5,293 nucleotides of DNA from assembly GCA_018609935.1 (NCBI GenBank), contig JAHENH010000125.1:1-5293 (forward strand), in the 5' to 3' direction. Origin of the DNA: Halobacteriales archaeon (GTDB lineage: Archaea > Halobacteriota > Halobacteria > Halorutilales > JAHENH01). A model generated the notes under the pieces. That model saw only the letters and a program-made list of their open reading frames with translations. It ran no database searches and was not told where the DNA came from. Of this stretch, positions 1 through 5,293 are shown in pieces. Positions within the stretch are counted from its first letter, which is position 1. Each line of letters begins with the position of its first letter. A program made the translations under genes and the position numbers.

Positions 1-162
1 AAAACTCCAAATCGATAAGGAAATAAGAAAACCCAATAAAGCCTTACTTAACTGACTACTATCCTCTCTATATGTAGCCAAAGACAGATATACAAGAACA
101 AATGAAATTAAAAACAAAACAATAGAGTAAGGATTACCAAATCTATACATTAAATTAAACAT
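1..162 (-). CDS. Membrane protein N-terminus, probable 7TM-sensor histidine kinase (partial)
   Basis: An open frame starts with ATG at 162 and runs 54 codons to the left edge without a stop, so the 3' part is outside the window. An in-frame TAA lies four codons upstream of the ATG, which bounds the start; a second ATG at codon 5 is possible. The protein begins with a short polar stretch containing GNPY, then a hydrophobic segment at about residues 11-30, a polar connector (YREDSSQLSK), and a second hydrophobic segment from about residue 41 ending in SLSIWSF at the edge. This pattern resembles the start of the N-terminal 7TM sensor region found on many archaeal histidine kinases, where helix 2 typically ends near a Trp. 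The family is inferred from short similarity only; another polytopic membrane protein is possible. A weak GAAAGG lies just before the ATG, too close to be a convincing ribosome binding site. Confidence 0.45.
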   Translation of the reverse strand, partial: MFNLMYRFGNPYSIVLFLISFVLVYLSLATYREDSSQLSKALLGFLISLSIWSF

Positions 163-352
163 AGGCCTTTCAAATTAAATAATAATAAAATTTTCTAGAT
201 AATAAAAAAGAACGACTAAAATTAATGTAAAAATATACCAAAACAATAACTCCCAAATAAAAACAAAACACATCTATATATATAATTATAATAGAATTTA
301 AATATTTAGGCTAAGATAAAAATTGTTATTGAGTTTTCCAATATAGAAAGCT

Positions 353-376
353 AAAGAAAAGAAAGAAAAAGAAAGA
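353..376 (+). repeat. 24-base homopurine tract
   Basis: Every base from 353 to 376 on the plus strand is A or G, arranged as short A runs separated by single Gs. It lies in the gene-free region and belongs to no frame I can support. It could be a simple-sequence remnant or, read on the minus strand, a T/C-rich archaeal transcription stop for the patatin pseudogene, although that gene ends more than 250 bases away. No function is claimed. Confidence 0.6.
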
Positions 377-519
377 CAGTTAAATCCTTGCTTTATAGTG
401 ATTACAGAACAGCTAAAATAGTTTTTCAATATTTTTAAGTTTTAACTTGTATAGACAAAAAATGTTAGTTATAAAATAAATATATTAAATTTTACCATGA
501 ATTCTATGTTTTCAAAAAT

Positions 520-539
520 TTTTAAACTATTTTAAACTA
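520..539. repeat. Perfect tandem decamer (TTTTAAACTA x2)
   Basis: The ten bases TTTTAAACTA occur twice back to back with no mismatch, in the gene-free stretch upstream of the left-edge membrane gene and downstream of the patatin pseudogene. Each unit contains the palindrome TTTAAA. It may be a chance product of AT-rich sequence or a pair of sites for a DNA-binding protein facing the same side of the helix. Confidence 0.6.
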
Positions 540-586
540 AAATTCGACCCAACTTCCAAAGAGTCATAGATTAGATATTAAAAAAA

Positions 587-606
587 TACATTGATATACA
601 TTAGTA
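587..606. repeat. Imperfect tandem decamer (TACATTGATA / TACATTAGTA)
   Basis: Two adjacent ten-base units share the first six bases and the last two, differing at two central positions. They lie about 36 bases beyond the 3' end of the patatin pseudogene. The ten-base period matches the other decamer pair 67 bases away, but the units are unrelated in sequence. Function unknown. Confidence 0.4.
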
Positions 607-641
607 TCTATAAAACACCCAAAAACCATTTATATCAAATT

Positions 642-1629
642 TTATATATATTTCCTATTATTTTTGTCTAGAAATTGTTGTGTTTGTTGTTGTCCGTGTT
701 GTATCATTGATTTTATAAATTTTGGTGATAGATCCAGTTTTGTAATCCAATGAAGATCCTTTTTGTTTAGTATCTTGTTTATTTATGTATGTGTATAGCT
801 GTCTGGTAGATATCCTTTTTGTATCCATTTATTGATTCTGCGTAGGAATCTTATTTCATTGTTCATAGACATATTACCGGAAAGTTCATTTCTTCTGTCT
901 ATTATTACATATAGAGATTTTGGTGTTTTTTCTCTTCTTGTGGATTAATTTGTACAATCCATATCTCATCAGGGTCAACTAAATCGTTATTAACAGTAAA
1001 ATCCTCAATAGTAAGGCTCTTAGAAAACAATCCATCCCAAAATGTCTTTCCATTTATTTCTACTGCTTTGAATATGCTCGGTTCTGCTGCAGATGCAGAG
1101 ATAGCCTCACTTGTCACCTCTTTATTTTTAAAAATTTCAAATTCACCCTTGTTTACTTATACAGCACTAACCAAAAGATCGGGTTTACCACAAGGTTTAT
1201 TTTTTGATTCTATTGAAATCTATGTGTTCTTTTATAAGATCTTTTAGTCTGGTCCTAGGCCCAACCAGATAATGAAAACCACATGGGCTAACCTCTATAG
1301 GTACAGTAAAACCAGACCTACTAACATTCTTTCTTAACATAAATAGATTATTGATGGCTTGTTCATATGGTTGGCTTGCCATATTATCTTTCCAAAATTC
1401 ATCTAGTATCTCTATAGATTTATCTCTGTCGCCAATTACTAGTCCATACCATGTAAGTAATGCGCATATAGCACCACCTGAGGTACCACTCAAGCCAACG
1501 ATTTCATATTTTTCAGTAATCTAAATCCTTTATTATGGTTTTTAGTACTCAAACCGTAAATACTGTATAGCTACCGCCTCCCTAGCATGCAATAGCTATT
1601 TTCTTTTCTTTCTCTTCTTTTTCAGACAT
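642..1629 (-). pseudogene. Patatin-like phospholipase, decayed
   Basis: Read from ATG at 1629 to TAA at 642-644, three frames together give a nearly complete patatin-like serine hydrolase of about 330 residues. Intact genes of this family cleave acyl chains from membrane lipids with a Ser-Asp dyad. Still visible are the oxyanion motif GGGS (1570-1581), the nucleophile elbow GTSGG (1473-1487, Ser codon 1479-1481), the catalytic Asp in WDG (codon 1034-1036), then PDEIWIVQINPQ, DRRNELSGN and a helical C-terminus. Lesions: TAG at 1582-1584, where the family usually has Gln before GGGS; TGA at 1549-1551, where a Gly is expected; a frameshift near 1518; another in an A6 run near 1200-1205; TAA at 1157-1159; a one-base loss near 930-940; TAA at 783-785. 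No single frame spans both catalytic residues, so no active enzyme is expected. A T/A-rich box near 1657-1666 (minus) may be its old promoter. Its neighbour across the spacer is also broken. Confidence 0.88.
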
Positions 1630-1969
1630 CTCATATATTATAAACTAAAATATCGAAATAATAAATTTTTAAACCAAACATATATTTACCAAAAGAGGGA
1701 TGTTTTATTAAATATTTTTTATATTTTCTATATATGGATATTAATGCTAATTATGGTGATAGATAAAGTTAGAGAGGTAAGTAGTTGGCTTCTACCTGAC
1801 CTAAAGAATATTTTTATAAAAAAGGATTAAAAATTTTTATTTTAGTTTCAGATAGTTTCTTTTTATATAGCTAATTTTATGTTTTTTTGAATACATTTTT
1901 CATATTTTTAGTAGTAATAGCTATTAGTATTAGATTTTTATTTATTCTTGGTATATGGTTGATTTTGGA
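1630..1969. other. Spacer between two divergent pseudogenes
   Basis: These 340 bases separate the start of the patatin remnant from the start of the permease remnant and should have held both promoters. They are strongly A+T-rich. Two short frames lie on the plus strand: 1744-1830 from ATG (28 residues, containing VREVSSWLLPDLKN), and an open stretch from about 1875 to 2012 that would encode a hydrophobic segment (FFIFLVVIAISIRFLFIL) and overlaps the permease start in another frame. I recognise neither; they may be fragments of one more decayed membrane gene or chance open frames in T-rich DNA. Confidence 0.5.
1935..1944 (+). promoter_or_regulatory. TATA-like box of the AI-2E permease remnant
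   Basis: TTTTTATTTA is centred about 30 bases before the ATG at 1970. With the usual archaeal spacing of about 25-30 bases, transcription would begin at or within a few bases of the start codon, giving a leaderless message, which fits the lack of any Shine-Dalgarno motif before this ATG. The AT-rich background makes such boxes common by chance. Confidence 0.3.
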
Positions 1970-3054
1970 ATGGAGAGATCTAGGATTTCTTGGTGAGTTT
2001 TCAGTTTATTAATATGTATATTAATTTTGTTTACTATTTATTTTTTTATTGGTACTATCGTTTTTGGTTATTTATTTATTATTCTACGCGCCCTATTCAT
2101 CGAAGGCTTAGAAAATATATAAACCCATAAAGTCTTTCTGCTAGTCTTTCTTTGATGTTTTTGGTTTTTTATTTTTGTTTGTTTTGTTTTATACAGCCCG
2201 GATAGTATTAGAGGAGTTAACAGAGTATCAAGTTCTAGGGATCTTGGAGTTTTACAGTCTTTTCTTGGTCCGTATATTGAGTTTATATCTGTTATAAGGA
2301 CTCCATCACAGATTTTAACTACAAATAAAATAAAAATATTACAGGGTGTATTGTCTGCTGGTGCTCCTTATATTGGTTTAATTGGTAATATCTTATTACA
2401 GGTTTTTATTATGTTTGTTGTTGCTTATTATCTTTTAAAAGATGATGACAATCTTTATAAATAGATTGAAAATACATTTGGTGATAAGAGAGGTATATTA
2501 GAGAGATATATAGATTTAATAGATGATGATTTATATCACATATTTTTCGGAAATTTATTGAATATTATTATTACTGCTATAATTGGAGTGATAGCTTATA
2601 ATATTCTTAATTTTTTCTCTCCTGCAGGTCTATCTATTCCATATGCTGCTTTTTTAGGTGTTTTAGCAGGAATAGCAAGTCTGATACCAGTTATAGATAT
2701 TAAGATTGTATATATACCTGTAACTGGATATTTATTTTTAATTTCTATTTTAGATATATCCAATAGCCAGTTTTTGTTTACGTTAATATTCTTTTTTGTT
2801 TCTATTATTGTTGTAGATATAATACCTGACTGGTTCTTAGACCGTATGTATCAGGAAGGGAGCTACATCTTGGACCTGTAATGTTTTCTTATCTCTTCGG
2901 ACCTTTCCTTTTCCGGTGGTATGGGATTTTTCTTGGACCCATAATATTAGTTTTCACAATCCATTTCGTGAACCCAGTTTTACCTTATCTTATGTCAGGA
3001 AAACCAATAGAACCAAAATCTGTAGAATCACCTCTAAAGATAGACAAAGAATAA
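1970..3054 (+). pseudogene. AI-2E family (UPF0118/PerM-like) membrane permease, decayed
   Basis: A near-complete permease of about 360 residues can be read from ATG at 1970 to TAA at 3052-3054 by changing frame three times. It matches the haloarchaeal branch of this multi-pass transporter family as I recall it: start MERSRISW; first helix pair ending GTIVFG then YYSTRP (tct acg cgc at 2083); extracytoplasmic region; LLKDDD; IENTFGD; FFGNLLN; the conserved LAGIASLIPV; VDIIPDW; LRPYVSGRELHLGPVMFSYL; and a polar C-tail after GKPIEPK. Lesions: TGA at 1994-1996, right after TGG, where WW is expected; a one-base loss near 2079; TAA at 2128-2130; a frameshift in T runs at about 2160-2190; TAG at 2462-2464, where Trp is likely; and a one-base loss at 2839/2840 (TTCTTAGACCG for an expected TTCTTAAGACCG). 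The best surviving stretch is 2465-2839. The substrate of an intact homologue is unknown; members have been linked to autoinducer-2 or ion/proton exchange. It converges on the TetR gene. Confidence 0.87.
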
Positions 3055-3088
3055 AAAAATAAAGATATACTTAGTTTTATAAAATTAT

Positions 3089-3107
3089 AAAGTTCGATAC
3101 GAAGTTT
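3089..3107. repeat. Small imperfect palindrome between convergent genes
   Basis: AAAG-TTCG-ATA-CGAA-GTTT reads as a short hairpin: a four-pair TTCG/CGAA stem on a three-base loop, one G-G mismatch, then three A-T pairs. It lies in the 84-base gap between the permease remnant (plus) and the TetR gene (minus), where a bidirectional stop would be expected. The stem is weak and archaeal termination mainly uses T-runs, so a terminator role is only a guess. Confidence 0.3.
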
Positions 3108-3138
3108 AGTTATTTGTATAGAGATAGTTGATTTGATA

Positions 3139-3789
3139 TTAATTGTTTGTTTTCTTTTTTTGGTTTTTATTGTTTGTTGTTTTTTGTGTGTTGGTTGTTT
3201 TTGTTATTCCTTTGGCTATTGTTTCTATGAGTAGTTCTTGTACTTGGGGATATATTTCTTCTCCGATTTGTTTTTCGTGTTCTTTTATAAATGATAGACT
3301 TTTGAAGAATGAATGGATTATTTCAGGGTCTCTTTTTTTTATTTTTCCTTGTTTTTGCCATTTTTTTATTTGTGGTCGTACTATTTTTAGGGTTTCTCTT
3401 TGTTTTTTATTTATTTTTTCTTCTGGAAGTTTTCTATATATTTTTTGGGTTGCATCTTCCATTACTGCTTTTTTGTATAGTGGGTTTTTTTCTAGTTCTT
3501 GGAATAATGAGTTTAGTAATGTTTTAATCATTTTTTCCCCGTCATCTATTTTTTCTGTTTCTTTCATTAGTTTTTTAGCTGTTTTTTTCATTTCTTTTGT
3601 TATGATTTCTAGGTAGAGTTCTTCTTTTGAGTTAAAGAAATTATAGAAGCTTCCTTTTGCTATGTCTACCTTGTCTGTGATGTCTTTTATTGTTGTTTTT
3701 TCTAGTCCGTATTGTGAAAAAAGTTCGAATCCTGTTTCTATGAGGTCTTTTCTTATTTGTTTTCTTTCTTTTTCACTAAACCCTTTCAT
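3139..3789 (-). CDS. TetR/AcrR-family transcriptional regulator
   Basis: This intact 216-residue gene encodes a one-component repressor; family members bind operator DNA as dimers and release it on binding a small molecule. Residues 1-60 form the DNA-binding domain: a first helix (KERKQIRKDLIETGFELF), then YGLEKTTIKDIT and the helix-turn-helix at about 32-52, including AKGSFYNFF and the typical NSKEELYLEII after it. Residues of about 62-195 are an all-helical ligand and dimer domain. The ATG at 3789 is the only sensible start: a TAA lies five codons upstream and the first helix begins just after it. No Shine-Dalgarno site is present and the message may be leaderless. The last 20 residues contain only Lys, Asn, Gln and Thr, an unusual basic disordered tail. 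The gene is divergent from the COG1361 gene across a large palindrome, so it probably controls both that operon and itself. The ligand is unknown. Confidence 0.93.
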   Translation of the reverse strand: MKGFSEKERKQIRKDLIETGFELFSQYGLEKTTIKDITDKVDIAKGSFYNFFNSKEELYLEIITKEMKKTAKKLMKETEKIDDGEKMIKTLLNSLFQELEKNPLYKKAVMEDATQKIYRKLPEEKINKKQRETLKIVRPQIKKWQKQGKIKKRDPEIIHSFFKSLSFIKEHEKQIGEEIYPQVQELLIETIAKGITKTTNTQKTTNNKNQKKKTNN

Positions 3790-3814
3790 TTTTTTAATTA
3801 ATTATTTATTAATT

Positions 3815-3822
3815 TGTTTAAA
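3815..3822 (-). promoter_or_regulatory. TATA-like box of the TetR gene
   Basis: On the minus strand TTTAAACA is centred about 29 bases before the TetR ATG, placing the expected transcript start at or next to the start codon. It overlaps the outer end of the left arm of the palindrome by three bases, so a repressor bound there would block TATA-box recognition. Confidence 0.4.
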
Positions 3823-3878
3823 GATAAAGTTTATGAATATATAATCAAAGAATTCATATATTCATAAACTTTATCTTT
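3820..3878. promoter_or_regulatory. 59-bp palindrome, probable TetR operator in the divergent promoter
   Basis: Positions 3820-3842 and 3856-3878 are exact reverse complements over 23 bases, separated by 13 bases. Each arm also contains an 11-base inner palindrome, ATAAA-G-TTTAT on the left and its complement on the right (ATAAACTTTAT), so each arm could itself be a dimer site, or each half of the whole could bind one dimer. The element sits in the 156-base gap between the TetR gene and the COG1361 gene, the standard place for a TetR operator. TATA-like boxes lie at both outer edges, about 31 bases either side of the centre at 3849. The assignment to this TetR protein is inference from position. 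Confidence 0.72.
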
Positions 3879-3885
3879 TTATATG
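3876..3885 (+). promoter_or_regulatory. TATA-like box of the COG1361 gene
   Basis: TTTTTATATG overlaps the outer end of the right palindrome arm. Transcription would be expected near 3905-3912, giving a leader of roughly 35-40 bases without a Shine-Dalgarno motif before the ATG at 3946. Its distance from the palindrome centre nearly equals that of the TetR gene's box. Confidence 0.45.
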
Positions 3886-3945
3886 AAAAATACAAACAAA
3901 AATCTCAACAAAAAACACCTAACAAAAAACTAATCTATACAAAAA

Positions 3946-5293
3946 ATGTCATATAAAACCAAAATATTATTTTCACTATTTTTATTATTAATAGGATGCA
4001 CCTCGGTAGCTCTAGCAGACAATATAGTAACTGGAAAACCCGAAATTGAAATAATAAGCCCAAACAATGAATTTGATCCAGGTCAAAAAATCCAGTTCGA
4101 AGTCCACCTTGTAAATAGAGGTGAAATTGTAAATTCAGGTCCAGAAGAATTCGAACAAAGAGTAAAAACGGCAAGAGGCACAACACTATCAATAGATGAC
4201 AAAGATCTTCCAATTGAAGTCGAAACAGGAACCATACCAGTTGGAAATGTCGTAGAGGGGCTCCAAGGGCCATATACCTTCGAAATAACAATACCGGAAG
4301 GCACAAACCCCAGAAGATATAATCTACCGATAACAATAGAATACAGATATACTAGACTTATAAGTTATGGAGAACAAATACAGCCTCAATATACAGATTC
4401 AAGAAGGGAAGAAACAAGGAACATACAACTAGAGATATCAGATACACCCCAGTTCCAGGTTACTAAAACTAAATCAAACGTATCAATTGGTGAAAAAGGT
4501 AAAATAACTGTATTTGTAAAAAATACAGGCACAGAAACTGCATTCGATTCTAGCCTATCTTTAACTTCACAAAGTGATGAATTATTTTTCGGTTCAAATT
4601 CTAGAAACTCTGAGGCATTTCTTGGTCCGTGGGAAAGAAGTCAGACTAAACAAGCTACCTATACGGTAACTCTAACAGATGATGCTTCTGATAGGGGATA
4701 TACTGTAAAAGGAACTGTAAACTACGAAGACAAAGACGGTATAGCCCAACAGTCTATGCCATTAAGAATAGGTATAAATGCAAAAAAAGAACAATCATTT
4801 AGTATTTCACAGCTGCAAGGATCCTTAAGAGTAGGAGATGAAGATGAAATAACTGGAAAAATAACCAATACAGGACCGTCAAAGATAAATGAAGGAGTTC
4901 TAATAGTTAGTTCCCAGTCTCAAAATATAGATTTCGGAGATAACGAATACGCATTACCGAACCTTAGTGTAGGAGATTCCTCAGAGTTCAGTTTCGATGT
5001 GGATGTAAGTGATTCTGCAAACTCTGGTTTTAAACAGTTTGAATTTAGGGTTCAGTATACAAATATAGAAGATGAAACCACACAGTCTGACCTGTTAAAA
5101 CAAAGGATAGAGATTGGTGAAGAACGGGATGAATTTATATTAACACCAATGAATAATACAATTGAATCTGGATCTGGTTCATTGTTCTCTTTGAGAGTTG
5201 AGAATAATGCAAATATGACATTAAGAGATATAAGTGCAAAGGCATTCTTTAATGATCCTTTAAGTAGTGGAGATGATGAAGCATTTATTTCAA
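3946..5293 (+). CDS. Secreted COG1361-type S-layer/CARDB-like protein (partial, 3' end outside window)
   Basis: From ATG at 3946, 449 codons are open to the right edge. A TAA five codons upstream bounds the start. Residues 1-24 are an export signal: a Lys at 4 and 6, a hydrophobic core at 7-16, a lipobox-like LIGC at 15-18 and an alternative signal peptidase I site ALA-D at 22-25. The rest is polar and beta-rich, in repeats starting near residues 31, 168, 284 and 395. Each opens with a strand plus a Gly-containing turn (FDPGQKIQFEV, VSIGEKGKITVFVKNTG, LRVGDEDEITGKITNTG, IESGSGSLFSLRVENN), as in CARDB/COG1361 beta-sandwich domains. Four N-glycosylation sequons are visible (Asn 178, 339, 403, 423). 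The first domain (VNRGEIVNSGP, then RVKTARGTTLSI) closely resembles haloarchaeal COG1361 proteins encoded beside RND-family exporters, so an exporter gene is expected downstream. The protein probably acts on the cell surface as an adaptor or envelope component; its exact role is unknown. Expression is probably controlled by the divergent TetR protein. Confidence 0.88.
   Translation, partial: MSYKTKILFSLFLLLIGCTSVALADNIVTGKPEIEIISPNNEFDPGQKIQFEVHLVNRGEIVNSGPEEFEQRVKTARGTTLSIDDKDLPIEVETGTIPVGNVVEGLQGPYTFEITIPEGTNPRRYNLPITIEYRYTRLISYGEQIQPQYTDSRREETRNIQLEISDTPQFQVTKTKSNVSIGEKGKITVFVKNTGTETAFDSSLSLTSQSDELFFGSNSRNSEAFLGPWERSQTKQATYTVTLTDDASDRGYTVKGTVNYEDKDGIAQQSMPLRIGINAKKEQSFSISQLQGSLRVGDEDEITGKITNTGPSKINEGVLIVSSQSQNIDFGDNEYALPNLSVGDSSEFSFDVDVSDSANSGFKQFEFRVQYTNIEDETTQSDLLKQRIEIGEERDEFILTPMNNTIESGSGSLFSLRVENNANMTLRDISAKAFFNDPLSSGDDEAFIS

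Larger units (their letters stand above)
163..641. other. Gene-free AT-rich intergenic region
   Basis: About 480 bases lie between the start of the left-edge membrane gene and the end of the patatin pseudogene, both on the minus strand. I found no coding frame of credible length or family resemblance on either strand. It holds a homopurine tract, a perfect tandem decamer and an imperfect tandem decamer (listed separately). For the membrane gene starting at 162, a minus-strand T/A-rich box at about 200-209 (TTTTTTATTA) would give a short leader; a more TATA-like stretch at about 274-286 would give a leader near 100 bases. Neither can be confirmed from sequence alone. Confidence 0.6.

Noticed and set aside
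905..1493. Two separate small hypothetical proteins (70 and 98 residues) on the minus strand
   Set aside because: They are consecutive pieces of one patatin-like gene in different frames; neither has a proper start, and the motifs continue beyond their ends.
1549..1996. TGA read as Trp (alternative genetic code)
   Set aside because: The TGA at 1994-1996 fits a Trp site, but the TGA at 1549-1551 falls where a Gly is expected, and TAA and frameshift lesions remain in both genes.
2558..2881. A stand-alone 107-residue membrane protein starting at TTG 2558
   Set aside because: The family similarity continues upstream in the same frame to the TAG at 2462 and downstream in another frame to 3054, so this is an internal piece of the permease remnant.
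642..3054. All frameshifts and stops being sequencing errors
   Set aside because: Several frameshifts do fall in homopolymer runs, but stops at TAG/TGA/TAA need substitutions, and the adjacent 2 kb has no disruption. Not fully excluded without reads.
3723..3732. GTTCGAATCC, which looks like a tRNA T-loop
   Set aside because: It lies inside the TetR coding region, has no matching stem and no acceptor or anticodon arms around it.
3143..3844. Open frames on the plus strand opposite the TetR gene (157, 72 and 60 residues)
   Set aside because: They are Phe/Leu/Ser-rich mirror images of the Lys/Glu-rich TetR coding strand, and the minus-strand protein is a clear family member.
3935..4336. Open frames on the minus strand opposite the COG1361 gene (133 and 73 residues)
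   Set aside because: They lie inside a well-supported plus-strand gene with a signal peptide and repeated domains, and show no family resemblance.

Overview
The window is very A+T-rich and looks archaeal. No gene start has a clear Shine-Dalgarno site, T/A-rich TATA-like boxes lie upstream of the starts, and the protein families (a COG1361 surface protein beside a TetR regulator, a haloarchaeal-type AI-2E permease, a patatin-like hydrolase, a probable 7TM-sensor histidine kinase) are a combination I associate with haloarchaea and their methanogenic relatives. A low-GC member of that neighbourhood, for example a Methanonatronarchaeia-like archaeon, is my best guess, but this is inference from family resemblance recalled from memory, not a search.

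Layout: (1) 1-162, minus strand: the N-terminus of a membrane protein, probably a 7TM-sensor histidine kinase, running off the left edge. (2) 163-641: an AT-rich gene-free stretch with short tandem repeats and a homopurine tract. (3) 642-1629, minus: a decayed patatin-like phospholipase gene, readable almost end to end but broken by about four stop codons and three frameshifts. (4) 1630-1969: the spacer between two divergent genes. (5) 1970-3054, plus: a decayed AI-2E family (UPF0118/PerM-like) membrane permease gene, broken by three stop codons and three frameshifts. (6) 3139-3789, minus: an intact TetR-family repressor. (7) 3790-3945: a divergent promoter region built around a 59-bp near-perfect palindrome (two 23-bp arms, 13-bp centre), with a TATA-like box at each outer edge. 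(8) 3946 to the right edge, plus: an intact but window-truncated secreted COG1361 protein made of repeated beta-sandwich domains.

The right-hand part is a coherent regulatory unit: a TetR repressor, its probable shared operator, and an exported COG1361 protein. In archaea such proteins are often followed by an RND/MMPL-type exporter, and one would be expected just beyond the right edge. The left-hand part is a small graveyard in which two divergently arranged genes, both for membrane- or lipid-related proteins, have been inactivated while genes on either side remain open. I saw no tRNA, rRNA, CRISPR array, transposase or integrase.
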